Shown: one piece after another, positions 12,738 through 25,283 of the stretch
Position numbering within the stretch: the first letter of the stretch is position 1
How the letters are laid out: every line of letters starts with the position of its first letter
Source: Amphiduros pacificus
Taxonomy: Eukaryota; Annelida; Polychaeta; Phyllodocida; Hesionidae
NCBI GenBank assembly: GCA_949316495.1
Contig: OX439010.1
Location: 16,300,809-16,364,808 of the forward strand
Reading direction: 5' to 3'
DNA: 64,000 nucleotides
The notes under the pieces: generated by a model
Database searches by the model: none
Told to the model about the DNA's origin: nothing
What the model saw: only the letters and a program-made list of their open reading frames with translations
Translations under genes and position numbers: made by a program

Positions 12738-15450
12738 AATGGATTTCCTTTTTGCTTAGAGGACTGCAAGTCCAAGTCTATTCTATTTCCTGGTGTAACA
12801 CTCAATGAGTGTTTTGGGAAATTGTTCTCCAGGTGAAGTCCTCTCTGTCTATGCCTTTGAAGCAAACTATATCAAATATGTAATGATAAAGTCAGGGCTT
12901 CTGTGATGTTGTCAACATTATTCAATTGTAAATATCTAGTTTTTATCAATGATTGTCTTGGCATGAAATATTTGTTGATTGATTGGTACAATTTTTCAGT
13001 GATTCTGAATTACAAATTATTATTATCATCCCATTTTCCAATGAGAAACCATTTTTTGCAAATAAAATGGTATGTCATGGATGATTAAATTTTCCAATTC
13101 CAGCATGTTTATTGCCATAACCTGATTCACAGGCCCTTTGGCAAACAGTAACTGAGGAAAAACACTCTTGTTTTATTCCATTAGAATAATCAAATGCAAG
13201 ATCTGTGAAGCTAATCTTATGCACAGTTATGACATTGATGGTATTTTCACATTTGATGTTATGTGTACGTGTACTAATTATGGAAAATAAAATAAATTTC
13301 AACCATAAGTATCCAAGTATGGACTGTAAGTTAAGGAGTCATGTTATAAAAATGATAGTTACGGAGCCATTTGTATAAAGTGGATTTCTTCAGAAACCTC
13401 TCAACTAGCATATATCCTCTGATGGCAGAAACAGTCAAACGAAACATTTCAATTGCCACATGGATCTAAATTCTATTTATTGATTAAAAATATTAATATT
13501 CTGGTGGCCCTGCAACTCCTGAATTTAATTATACACATCTACACTTCCACATCATACTTTCAAGATAGGGTGGTAGAACTTCATTTAAAGAATATTGCAG
13601 GTGAAAATTGTCTTTTTCATTTATAATGAAACTTGTGATTCTATTTCATAAGCTAAATTACAAAGCAGTCGCCCATAGGAACACACAGTTCATTGCAGGA
13701 GCAGGAATAATAAATATAGATGGCACTGCTGTAATTGTATTGTCCGCAGCGTCCCCTACAGCTGGCCTGGTGACAAAATGGCATGTCTATCCCAGTTAAT
13801 GTGATAGATTTATCTGCTGATTCGCTGATTAGATCTACAAGTATAGATGTGTGATAAGTTAAATGAGATGAGTCTTTATCACCCGAAACACAATTATAAT
13901 TATTATATATGTATTTACATTTGTAACATATATGTTCCTGAAATGATTGGCACCAAATATTAGTATGTGACAAAATATGATTGCATTCAAGCTGAAAATC
14001 ATAAAATAGAACTCACAATCAACAGTGTGACCAAAAAAGAATAAATGAATTATATTGCTCCAGAAAGAATTAATTGCAAATGTAGGTGTTTAAGAATAAA
14101 ATTCATTTATTAAGTTTCCTCCACACAGGGAATTAAATCTTTAAAAGGTATGATTGCATCACAACCTGTTTTAATGAAATTGGTTCACTATAAATGTTAG
14201 ACAAGACATATCTAATAAAGAGAAAAGTAGATTATGATATCAAAATAGTAAACTTTATAACTTTCACTATGCAAATCTTTTTTTTTATTTTCAATTTTTT
14301 CAATAACATCTTTGGATTTCTGTCTAGTTGTAATATTCCTGTAATTTTGCTATTGATATTTTTATGTTTTGATATTAATATTTTGTTATCAAGTAATTGT
14401 TCAAGTTTTATTAATTACTTCTCATTTGAAGTTCTCAAAGTATTTGTATTAATTTCTAAAAGGATTTTTATTGTTAACTTTAACATTCAAAATCTTAAAT
14501 CTTTTATTTACTCCAGTCCAGTTTATTTAATTTACGTTTTAGAAAAAACATTCATTATTTGTTGTCTTTTTCTGCACACTTCAGTTAATTCATCACACAG
14601 TTAGATCTCAAATACTGCCCCCATGATTCCATCATATTCACAATGACTTTCACACACAATTCCATGCCCAATAAATATATTAATAAATAAATGGCTTTAT
14701 TAGTTTAACGAGGACATAGCACTTTTCCAACTTTTTAAAATGAATAGTCCATGTTTTGAATTTACAGCATTTTGAATGCAAAAATACAAAAAAATCACAG
14801 GAAATAACTCATATGACCATGCAGAGATTGAGATTGAATAACAATGTATTAACATTTATTATTAAATCATATCTATCCCTGCTTGTAGGATTAAGATAGA
14901 ACACAGTCTACGAAAAATAGATGGGTCTCTTATTTTTTATTTCACTGATTTTTAAAAAAGACTTGTGTGAAGCTCGAAATACTTTTTGCAGTGACGAAGC
15001 GCATCACCCATCAGTACCTCAAACACATGATTGGCACCACTGGAATGACACGAGCGTAATGACCTATTTCCTAACTGGGTCAAACAAGAGTTTCAATGTT
15101 GTGTTGAGCTTGGCCTGGTTCGTCCTCAGAGATTCGACTAATCATCATGTAATCTAGCACAAATCTCTGATGACATCAGTTTTATCAGAAGTAGAGGTAA
15201 GGGTTTAAGCTATTATAATAATAAATATGAATAATCCGTTTTTCATTTTTCATTTGAATGGTCGATTGAACTAAAATGTCATTCAGGATCAGGTTTGGAA
15301 GCCTTGGAAGTTTTGATTTTGGTATTGTGAATTGTCCTAGATATTGACCCGACATAGTGTACTGAATATCTCACTTCAAACATCACCATTTATCCAATGA
15401 CTACGACTCTTCTACAGGGATATAACTTGTAATGGAATGTGAAGAGGAGT
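12738..15450. other. Intergenic AT-rich DNA, no gene recognised
   Basis: Between the 27 bp array and the 78 bp array. Open frames here (for example 136 aa at 14194-14604, rich in Phe, Ile, Leu and Asn) look like products of AT-rich composition. A good donor-like GTAAGG at 15194 could belong to an untranslated first exon of the receptor gene downstream, but no partner can be proven. Confidence 0.45.
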
Positions 15451-16270
15451 GGGGATTGTCTGAGCTTCATACCCCTCCTTATATCAGGACGCAGGCAGTG
15501 TTATAGTGGGATGGTGACAGTCCTGTGAGGGGATTGTCTGAGCTTCATACCCCTCCTTATATCAGGACCCAGGCAGTGTTATAGTGGGATGGTGACAGTC
15601 CTGTGAGGGGATTGTGTGAGCTTCATACCCCTCCTTATATCAGGGCCCAGGCAGTGTTATAGAGGGATGGTGACAGTCCTGTGAGGGGATTGTCTGAGCT
15701 TCATACCCCTCCTGATATCAGGACCCAGGCAGTGTTATAGTGGGATGGTGACAGTCCTGTGAGGGGATTGTGTGAGCTTCATACCCCTCCTTATATCAGG
15801 GCCCAGGCAGTGTTATAGTGGGATGGTGACAGTCCTGTGAGGGGATTGTCTGAGCTTCATACCCCTCCTTATATCAGGACCCAGGCAGTGTTATAGTGGG
15901 ATGGTGACAGTCCTGTGAGGGGATTGTCTGAGCTTCATACCCCTCCTTATATCAGGGCCCAGGCAGTGTTATAGTGGGATGGTGACAGTCCTGTGAGGGG
16001 ATTGTCTGAGCTTCATACCCCTCCTTATATCAGGACCCAGGCAGTGTTATAGTGGGATGGTGACAGTCCTGTGAGGGGATTGTGTGAGCTTCATACTCCC
16101 CCTTATATCAGGACCCAGGCAGTGTTATAGTGGGATGGTGACTGTCCTGTGAGGGGATTGTCTGAGCTTCATACCCCTCCTTATATCAGGACCCAGGCAG
16201 TGTTATAGTGGGATGGTGACAGTCCTGTGAGGGGATTTTCTGAGCTTCATACCCCTCCTTATATCAGGAA
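15451..16270. repeat. 78-bp tandem repeat upstream of nuclear receptor 1
   Basis: About 10.5 copies of a 78 bp unit that includes GGGGATTGTCTGAGCTTCAT and GGCAGTGTTATAGTGGGATG, nearly identical between copies. It ends about 350 bp before the first coding exon of the receptor, so it lies in the promoter region or a 5' UTR intron. A stray CCCAGGCAGTGTTATA fragment recurs at about 16420. Confidence 0.95.
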
Positions 16271-16622
16271 GCCCACATCATCAGAGAATTTACTGGCAAT
16301 TGTATTGAAGTGAGACATTTGTAAACTTGTATGATGTTTAGATAAGAAAAACAACACAATAGTGTTGCTTATGTAGTGTTCAACATTTCCATAATTTTAT
16401 ATTATTGATAATATAATGACCCAGGCAGTGTTATACAATATAAATTACAATTTTCTTGTTCACCCCATATCATGATCATGGCTTGCCATGTAAAATGGAG
16501 GATTTGTGTATCTTAATGCCAAACAATTTTCAATCACTTGAAAGTTCTCCACTGCTGTGCACTACATGCTTTCGTGTCAAAGTTTAAAAAAAAACTTTTC
16601 CTTTTGCAGGTTTTCTCACAGA

Positions 16623-19600
16623 ATGGGCAAGCTGGCAAAATTCAAAGCCAGAGCAAGGAAAGAAAGTGAAACTGTATCAGGCGAAGAGATTGAAAGAGCA
16701 AACTTGTTACAGGATAACACAACAATAGCAACGAAGACAACCAAAGCTAAGAAGAAGATTTACCAGAATGATGTATTCCTGCCTCCCTGCCGAGTGTGTG
16801 GGGGCAAAGCTTCTGGACATCATTTTGGAGCCATAACCTGTGAGGCTTGTAAGGTTAGAACAACCGTTTATCTTCCTTCAATGTTAATAATCTAAAAAGT
16901 ATCCTATGAGAGAAACCCAAACTCATATCCCAAACCCAAAAGTGTCTTCTGAGAGAAACCCAAACTCTGTTTTGTTAACCTTCTGAATCCAAATTAAATT
17001 TCAGTTCATTGTTCTTTATTTCAGAAAAGGATTTTTACCTTGTTCTTCGTCAAGAAAAATAAAACTATTTTATTATCTTTTTCTTGCACATTTCCCATTG
17101 CCCAGTCCCATTACCCTCATGTATGTTGAATCCTGTCAAATTTATAGTATGGAGAAAACACATTAAAAGAAATCTTCACATAAATTATTAGTATGGAAAA
17201 TACACATTGAAAGAAATCGTCACATAAAAGAAGTACTTAAAACGTCTATTGCTGTCAATATTGTCTTACTTTTCTGATGATTTGACAAATTTTATTAATT
17301 TAATTTTACCCTTATCCAAACATTGCTGAAGGGTAATGTTGCAAGGTCAGATATAAATCTGAGGGGGGACATTGAAAGATATTTTACCCTGATATAAAGA
17401 TATTTTTGTCGCAGGTATTCTTCCGTCGGAGTTTGTCAGCAGCAAATTATGTGTCAGGATATAAATGTGCCAGGGATGGAAATTGTGAAATTCATTCCCA
17501 AAGGAGAAAGACCTGTTCATTTTGCAGACTGAAGAAGTGTCATGATGTGGGGATGTCAAAAGAAGGTAAAATGCATTATAAATGACAGGGTTTACATTAA
17601 GGGTATAATGCAATAATGCTGTTTATTGAAATAAAATACACAACTCTATTATCTGTAGCTGTCCCGAATGATAATTAAGCTCAATTATGTGTTCAGGTCC
17701 TGATCCAGTGTTGATACCATGTCTCTATATAGCTGGTCCTGATCCAGTGTTGGTACCATGTCTCTATATAGCTGGTCCTGATCCAGTGTTGGTACCATGT
17801 CTCTATATAGCTGGTCCTGATCCAGTGTTGGTACCATGTCTCTATATAGCTGGTCCTGATCCAGTGTTGGTACCATGTCTCTATATAGCCGGTCCTGATC
17901 CAGTATTGGTACCATGTCTCTATATAGCTAGTCCTAATCCAGTGTTGGTACCATGTCTCTATATAGCTGGTCCCGATCCAGTGTTGGTACCATGTCTCTA
18001 TATAGCTGGTCCAGATCCGGTGTTGGTACCATGTCTCTATATAGCTGATCTGATCCAGTGTTGGTACCATGTCTCTATATAGCTGGTCCTGATCCAGTGT
18101 TGGTACCATGTCTCTACATGTATACAGCTGGTCCTGATCCAGTGTTGGTACCATGTCTCTATATAGCTGGTCCTGATCCAGTGTTGGTACCATGTCTCTA
18201 TATAGCTGGTCCTGATCCAGTGTTGGTACCATGTCTCTATATAGCTGATCTGATCCAGTGTTGGTACCATGTCTCTATATAGCTGGTCCTGGTCCAGTGT
18301 TGGTACCATGTCTCTATATAGCTGATCCTGATCCAGTGTTGGTACCATGTCTCTATATAGCTGGTCCTGGTCCAGTGTTGGTACCATGTCTCTATATAGC
18401 TGGTCCTGATCCAGTGTTGGTACCATGTCTATACATGTATATAGCTGGTCCTGATCCAGTGTTGGTACCATTTCTCTATATAGCTGGTCCTGATCCAGTG
18501 TTGGTACCATGTCTCTATATAGCTGGTCCTGGTCCAGTGTTGGTACCATGTCTCCATATAGCTGGTCCTGATCCAGTGTTGGTACCATGTCTCTACATGT
18601 ATATAGCTGGTCCTGATCCAGTGTTGGTACGATGTCTCTACATGTAAATAGCTGATCTGATCCAGTGTTGGTACCATGTCCCTATATAGCTGGTCCTGGT
18701 CCAGTGTTGGTACCATGTCTCTATATAGCTGGTCCTGATCCAGTGTTGGTACCATGTCTATACATGTATATAGCTGGTCCTGATCCAGTGTTGGTACCAT
18801 TTCTCTATATAGCTGGTCCTGATCCAGTGTTGGTACCATATCTCTATATAGCTGGTCCTGGTCCAGTGTTGGTACCATGTCTCCATAGAGCTGGTCCTGA
18901 TCCAGTGTTGGTACCATGTCTCTACATGTATATAGCTGGTCCTGATCCAGTGTTGGTACGATGTCTCTACATGTATACAGCTGGTCCTGATCCAGTGTTG
19001 GTACCATGTCTCTATATAGCTGGTCCTGGTCCAGTGTTGGTACCATGTCTCCATATAGCTGGTCCTGATCCAGTGTTGGTACCATGTCTCTACATGTATA
19101 TAGCTGGTCCTGATCCAGTGTTGGTACGATGTCTCTACATGTAAATAGCTGATCTGATCCAGTGTTGGTACCATGTCCCTATATAGCTGGTCCTGATCCA
19201 GTGTTGGTACCATGTCCCTATATATATATATAGCTGATCTGATCCAGTGTTGGTATCATGTCTCTATATAGCTGGTCCTGATCCAGTGTTGGTACCATGT
19301 CCCTATATAGCTGGTCCTGATCCAGTGTTGGTACCATGTCTAGAGCTATATAGCTGGTCCTGATCCAGTGTTGGTACCATGTCTCTATATAGCTGATCTG
19401 ATCCAGTGTTGGTACCATGTCCCTATATAGCTGATCTGATCCAGTGTTGGTACCATGTCTCTATATAGCTGGTCCTGATCCAGTGTTGGTACCATGTCTC
19501 TATATAGCTGATCTGATCCAGTGTTGGTACCATGTCTTTATATAGCTGGTCCTGATCCAGTGTTGGTACCATGTCCCTATATAGCTGGTCCTGATCCAGT

Positions 19601-22600
19601 GTTGGTACCATGTCTCTACATGTATATAGCTGGTCCTGATCCAGTGTTGGTACCATGTCTCTACATGTATATAGCTGATCTGATCCAGTGTTGGTACCAT
19701 GTCTGTATATAGCTGGTCCTGATCCAGTGTTGGTACCATGTCTCTACATGTATATAGCTGACCCTGATCCAGTGTTGGTACCATGTCTCTACATGTATAT
19801 AGCTGATCTGATCCAGTGTTGGTACCATGTCTCTATATAGCAAACTGACAGAGTATCTTTCTTTTTCATATTAAAAAGAAAATGTTTGTGTTTTAAAGAC
19901 TCAAATAATTAGAAAACAATTTTTTTTCCTTAAATCTTTAAGAAAACATTTTTTTTTCCAAATGTTAAAAAATACACAACAAAATGTTTCTATTTCATTT
20001 CAGGAGTACAGAAAGGAAGATATACTCTGTCAAAAAAGTCAGACTGTATAAGACTTGCAAAAGGCCAAGATCTAGAACACGTTTCCTGCAATAACTCACC
20101 AGCTGCAAACAGTAACTTGTCATCAATAAATAGTCCACGAGAAATTTCCAATAACAATCCCCAGGGAGGCAGCTCCAGACAATTTTTCCGAACTCCAGAA
20201 CAAATACAATTTTATGACAACATTATTCAACAGGTTGTTGAAGCTGATGCTAAATATACAATTGTCACTCCGGAGTTTATCCTTTCAAAACCAGAAAAAG
20301 AAGCTGCCAACTTAGTATGTATTAATTATCAATGTGCAAATGCCACTATTCTGGTAAAAAAAACTTAATGTTAATAATGTTCAGTATTTGTTGTGGAAAA
20401 ATGAAAGAGAAATAAAATATATATTGTAACTGAGAACAGTGTAGATTTTTTTAAAAAGTAAATAAAATATGTCGGCATATCTTCTACATAGAGGAAGTGG
20501 GGGGATTTTCTGTCATTCTATTCATCCATCAACTTCTATGTTCTCTGAAAAAACTTAGCAGAGTTTTTAGGTATTCGTAGGTAAGATGTTGCATTTTCAG
20601 CAGACCAAATCTATCCATTTGACATAGGGCTCAGATATTTCAGGTTTGAACAAAAATGAATAGCTTCCACCTGAGAGCAATAATAAAGTATAGTTATATT
20701 GCTCTCAGCTACCACTAAGTTGTCAAATATGCAATACCATAGTTCCACCTTGGCATTGGAAACATCAGACAAGTGGAACATCCAGTACCTCACTTTTGTA
20801 ATCTAAATAAAGCCTCAGTTTGAGACTTTCAGAAAAAGGGAATGTTGTGACTGAGTGTGCAAACTGATGTATCTGCACATGCATATATAATACTTTAAAT
20901 TATTATTTATATAGCAGTTTGCAGGCATTTCAAGTAAATGTTCACAAACATTACCAAAAAGCAATGGTCAGCACAGCTCTAAAGCCATTGGCCTATTTCT
21001 TCATAGATATTTTGATGGGTGTTTTAGGAACATTTCAAACTGGAGCAGTCCATATTTGGCTTGAAACCTATTCCTAATGAGACGTACCAAGCGTTGTACA
21101 AGGAGACGGGCCTGGATGTGGATGGCAGGAGGCATGCACTCAATAGATGCATGTCCTGTAGTGAGTCTATCATGAAGAAACTCATAGGATTCATCAAATC
21201 CATTCCTGGCTTCAAAATGTTTGATTTGGATGACCAAGTTGAATTGACAAAAAGTGAGTAAGATTTTTATGGAAAGGTCTGCTTTTAAGGCATTTGAATT
21301 GTACAAGATGAGAAATGACATAAATCCATAAGATTGTCAGGAAAATTCTGCTTAAATACTAAATAAACTTTTAGAAAATCTTTGACCCATGTCTGTGATC
21401 CAAAGACAATAAGATAATACCATGTCCATCTGAAATAATGAGGACCATTTTTTTATTTAAATTAAGTGATATTTTATTATGTGGAAGATACGATGCAACA
21501 AACTATATACCAACAATAATTTGAATGATTCCATTTTCAGTTAGCAATATCTATTGGATACTTTTTGGAACGATCCCGTGCTGGAACACTGAGAAGCGTC
21601 TGTACACCTGTGCTATTTGCATGGACACATATACCTTAGCCCACCTTGAGAGGTTCTACAGCAGTCAATACCTGGAAAATTTGTTTAAATTCTTTGAACA
21701 AGTGCAATCCCTTCAGTTCTTACCTGAAGAACTGACACTCGTGAAAACATTTGCAATGTTAACAACAGGTAAGTTATCAACAAAAGAGAGTTATTTAAAG
21801 GTAATATGCATCAATTGTGGTATTTTAAAGTGGTATTTCAAAAATGTATGTACAATGGAGATTATGCAATAGTTAAGTTGGAGATAAATTAATCGGATAG
21901 GTTGCTATAAGATGCAGAAGTTGTGCTTTCTGCAGCAGTCTGTTTTAGCTCACAGCCTTATGTGATGGATAAAAAGGGGGAGTGTAACCTCTTTGTGACC
22001 TCAGATGAGGCTCAAAGTAGGTTTGATATAAATCTAATATTAGTAAAAATGATCAAATATAAAGAGCAAGGTAAAAACCATATAAAAAGAAAAATCTTTC
22101 CTAAACAAATTAACAATTGGAATAATTTTTAAGTTCTTTTGAAACAAAACAATTTTCTTGCATTGTATCATTTTCTTGGGTTCAAATCTTGGGACATGAT
22201 TAGTTTTTAGAATTTTAACTTGACAATTTTTAACCTTAATGGGTCAATCAAATATGACAATGGAGATTTTCACATTTTCACATGATTTTGTTTAAAAATT
22301 GGTGCATGAATACCTTTAAAGAGATACTTTCTATTAAAATACATTTCATAAATTACATGATTAAATGATCACAGATGCATAAATACATTGAAATTCATAG
22401 ACAAAAAAAATAGCAGTAGCCATGGCAAGACAAACCAACATTTAAAACTAATCTTGCAACCTCCATAAAATATGATCATTTACTAGTATTGCAATTTGTG
22501 TTAGTGACGTCATCGTGGGGGATTTAATGCATGTGCAACTCCAGCTGCAATCATCTTAAATTTTCATAAAACTTTGCTAATATTGGTCCGATTGTCACGC

Positions 22601-23948
22601 TTTATACACCAAAATGTCACATTTTCCATGTTCTGTCCAATGCACATAACCATTACATAATGCATCTGTACTAAGACCGAAAATCGCCACATCACTATTT
22701 TGGCAAGTTGATAATTGCCCCACGATGACATCATTCATTTTTTTCCAGCACGTGCATTTAAAAGAGCTATTTTTCTCCCAAAAAACATGTTTAAATTGTG
22801 CAGTCATGCTTACAGAGCCCACAGATCAATGTGCGTTATAATTCTCCTTCATACTACAACAGTGTACCAGGGAAGTGAAAGTTACCCTTTAATTTAGAAC
22901 AAGTATATCTTCCAGCCGAATTAAAAATGTTTACTTATTGATAGCATATTGACCATAACAATTCCTTCCTTCTTTGTATGCACCTCATGCAAGCCACAGT
23001 ATGATCATATTATGGCCAATTGTGGCCAAGACTGTTGACAAGACTTTCTCATTTCCACAATAATTCTATGTGCCTGGTAAAGACCCCAAAATACTTTGAT
23101 GAATGGTGACCTTCACCTACTTTTCAAGGTCACAGGGACAATTATGTGAAATCCTGATCATTGTGATAACTTGAGAACAAATGATGGCAGCTTCATGAGG
23201 GTTTACACATATAAGCATTTGGTGAAGACCCCAGATGACTTTGATGGACGGTGACCTTCACCTTCTTTTCAAGGTCACAGGCCCATCATCTCAATAATTC
23301 TAGAGTAAATGATGAAAGTTTTATGAAACTTAACACACATAAGCTATCAAAGGAAGTAGATGTGCACTATTATATTTTGTTTTACCCCTGTATCAATTTG
23401 CCTTGGTGCAGTTACGTTCTGTTCACAAATATTGTGTGGAGCGAATGTTGTGCAGTAAGTTACCAGGGCTGAGGGTTGATGCATCTTTGATGCCTATGTT
23501 TCTTTTGAATTTTGTTTTAGATGAGCATGCTGAAAAACTGAAAAACCGGAGCATAATTGAACAGCAACAGTTGACTTTCTTGGATACTTTAGTTTATCTT
23601 CTTGAAAAAACCCGGCCACAGGATCCTATCGCAATAGCACGCATTATGCAGATGCTGACCGCTATGAGGAATTTTCAGAATGAATTAAAAATAGAAGTGC
23701 AAGGTTTATTTAAGGACTTTCCTGATCTGGAGATACCTCAGCTGACTTATGAAATTTTAGATGGTCAATATGAATTATCAAAGTTCAGTTCCCTAAAGAA
23801 AATACCGGAACCAGACTCTACGGAGAACGGTGATTCCTCTTATTTCCAAGTCGCTGATTCAAGTTTAAAGACAGAACCTGTAGATACAGAGGGTGATACT
23901 CTAGTTACCATGGATACGATGGGAAGCAATCCATACCTGGGTCATTAG
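16623..23948 (+). CDS. Divergent NR1-type nuclear receptor, complete (receptor 1)
   Basis: Six coding exons (16623-16853, 17415-17565, 20004-20314, 21028-21253, 21541-21768, 23521-23948) with GT-AG borders give 524 aa. The DNA-binding domain has the two C4 zinc fingers: Cys 56, 59, 73, 76 and Cys 95, 101, 111, 114, followed by CRLKKCHDVGMSKE. The P-box is CEACKV; Val is unusual where Gly, Ala or Ser is normal. A basic extension GVQKGRYTLSKK follows. The ligand-binding domain is divergent: the signature reads FKMFDLDDQVELTK instead of the usual DQxxLLK. LTYEILD (457-463) fits the AF-2 helix. A 62-residue F domain follows with a sumoylation consensus LKTE. It should act in the nucleus as a ligand-dependent or orphan transcription factor. 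The mollusc-expanded NR1P group is a possible home, from memory and unproven. Start is the first Met after a splice acceptor at 16609; earlier exons are possible. Confidence 0.92.
17696..19840. repeat. 39-bp minisatellite in receptor-1 intron 2
   Basis: About 55 copies of a 39 bp unit containing GGTCCTGATCCAGTGTTGG, the palindrome GGTACC and TCTCTATATAGCT. Variants include units with an extra ACATGTA and units where GGTCC is shortened to GATC; these recur in blocks, for example around 18.5 and 18.9-19.1 kb, suggesting segmental duplications of several units. The period is divisible by three, which explains long open frames on both strands. It starts about 130 bp after the donor and is not seeded on it. 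Confidence 0.96.
20671..20708. repeat. Short hairpin repeat, copy 1
   Basis: CTGAGAGCAATA and TATTGCTCTCAG form a perfect 12 bp stem around a 14 bp AT-rich loop, in receptor-1 intron 3. A second copy lies at 28716-28750 with related flanks (ACCTGAGAGC, CTCTCAGCT, CACT), so this is a dispersed element rather than a chance palindrome. Confidence 0.7.
20740..20985. repeat. Dispersed repeat, copy 1 (pair with 33.7 kb)
   Basis: Shares GGAACATCCAGT, AAATGTTCACA and AGCAATGGTCAGCACAGCT (with mismatches) in the same order as 33745-33966. It is diverged and old. It lies in intron 3 of receptor 1 and its type is unknown. Confidence 0.55.
21795..22319. mobile_element. TTAA-flanked MITE, family A, old copy in receptor-1 intron 5
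   Basis: Starts TTAAAGGTAATATGCATCAA and ends GGTGCATGAATACCTTTAA, the same imperfect terminal inverted repeats as the copies at 27734 and 55116. The interior shares GACCTCAGATGAGGCTCAAA with those copies (there GACCTCGATTGAGGCTCAAA). It is non-autonomous with no coding capacity. TTAA targets are typical of piggyBac and Kolobok elements. Confidence 0.72.
22316..22892. mobile_element. Second TTAA-flanked MITE abutting the first
   Basis: Begins TTAAAGAGATACTTTCTATT and ends AGTGAAAGTTACCCTTTAA, imperfect inverted repeats bounded by TTAA. It shares the TTAA at 22316-22319 with the right end of the neighbouring element. It also contains an internal inverted pair around GACGTCATCGTGGGG (about 22507) and CCCCACGATGACATCA (about 22719). 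No coding capacity. Confidence 0.6.
23060..23345. repeat. Two-copy 145-bp repeat with AGGTCA half-sites
   Basis: Two diverged copies, 145 bp apart, each with GGTGACCTTCACCT followed five bases later by TCAAGGTCA (23105-23132 and 23250-23277). TCAAGGTCA is the extended half-site bound by ERR and NR5A-type receptors. AGGTGAAGGTCA on the other strand is a directly abutting pair of half-sites. It lies about 180 bp before the last exon of receptor 1. It looks like part of a dispersed repeat family; function is inference. Confidence 0.6.
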
Positions 23949-25283
23949 GACCAAATACAAATGAAACAGTAGGACTCAAACAAGGATGACGTTGGATGGC
24001 AGAATATGTTCCAGTATGACCGACATTCCAATCTGATGCATTCAAATTTTTTGTTCAGTTATGAATATAATTGACCGTTCTCTGTGATAGGCAAGCCATG
24101 AGGAAGTCTCAGTGCTTGAGTTTCATCATTTGTGATCCGCCAGTCATTTCTTGTGTCATGTACATTGCATGCTGGGATGGGTTTGTAGATTTGACAGAGC
24201 TGATGACCACCATTATCAATGTTATGGAGGGAATACTTTGATATTTTTGAAAAAAACAAACAAAACAAAAACTAAGATTTTTTAATCATGAGGAGACCAG
24301 AAAGACAGTTGTGGATGTAATAAACTGAATGAATTAAAATGACATTTTCATGAGCATTTGTAACTAGAATGAGCAAAGCTATTGTCCATGTCTTCAAAAT
24401 TCACCCATTTGTGAGAGATATTTTCACACCAGGAGGCAGCAGGGCCCACTCAATCAGTGGGAATTCAATGCACACTTTATTCTTCCCTAATTTGTCACAA
24501 ACACTAAAAAAAAATAGAACTTTAGTAAAAAAATTCTTCATATTCCTTTCTTCTTGATAAGAAAAACCATAAAGATTTAGAATGAAACATCATCCATGAA
24601 AATGGTGTTTGACACTGGTCCAATTCTGCAGCTTACCTCTGAAATAACCGCTCACATTTTACATTGTTTCATGTCCCATGTTCAGCTGTTTAACAATTTT
24701 CATAAATGATAAAAAAAATCAAGATTAAGCTCTTCCCATATTCATAGTATTTGCTTAGATTTTAAATATCATGGATATTTATTAATATAATAAGTTTATA
24801 TGAGCAGATACATTAATATTTTTATTTGATGTCACTTTGTTTGTGCTGTTAAGTGAATAACTTTGTGCTGATTTTTGGCAATATCAAAAACAAAAGTATT
24901 TTTAATGAGCAGTTTTACTTATTTTATAAATTTGGGATATGTTGTACTCAAAATGGATTTAAAAAAAATCAAATGTAATTTTCTAGAACAAGCTGTAGAT
25001 ATAGCCTGGTATAATGGATATATATTTGGGTAAACATATATAAACACAGTTTTGAACAAATGATAGAAATCAATATTTATGTATATAAGATGAATCCATG
25101 ATGAATTTGTAAATAAAATGAACCATATACACTATGTACACTTACAATACACTTGATTAGATATATATACAAATATGATTTGCAAGATTTTAAAATATAT
25201 AAAGTATGCATTAATAAAATGTTATCCTTGATGGATACTTTACAAATTACAGATTGTTCTTAGCAAGTTCTTGCTGTTCATGG
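23949..25283 (+). other. Receptor-1 3' UTR and downstream DNA
   Basis: AT-rich sequence after the stop codon with several AATAAA hexamers (24319, about 25111 and about 25214). The true end of the transcript cannot be told from the sequence. No gene recognised. Confidence 0.5.
24319..24324 (+). terminator. Candidate polyadenylation signal for receptor 1
   Basis: First AATAAA after the stop codon, about 370 bp downstream. Later hexamers near 25.1-25.2 kb are equally possible. Confidence 0.3.

Noticed and set aside
11105-12865. Open frames of 505-586 codons on both strands through the 27-bp array
   Set aside because: The period is a multiple of three, so several frames stay open at once on both strands. 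There is no start context, splice signal or family resemblance, and the unit varies as DNA, not as codons.
14194-14604. 136-codon frame rich in Phe, Ile and Leu
   Set aside because: Isolated in AT-rich DNA, no family, no splice context; membrane-like composition is expected from T-rich sequence.
15170-15200. Possible first exon of receptor 1 ending at GTAAGG (15194)
   Set aside because: The short frame before it does not match the phase needed at 16610 and no promoter motif is evident; an untranslated exon remains possible but unsupported.
17685-19844. Multiple frames with repeated 13-residue units
   Set aside because: By-product of the 39 bp array in a receptor intron; frames break wherever a unit has an indel.
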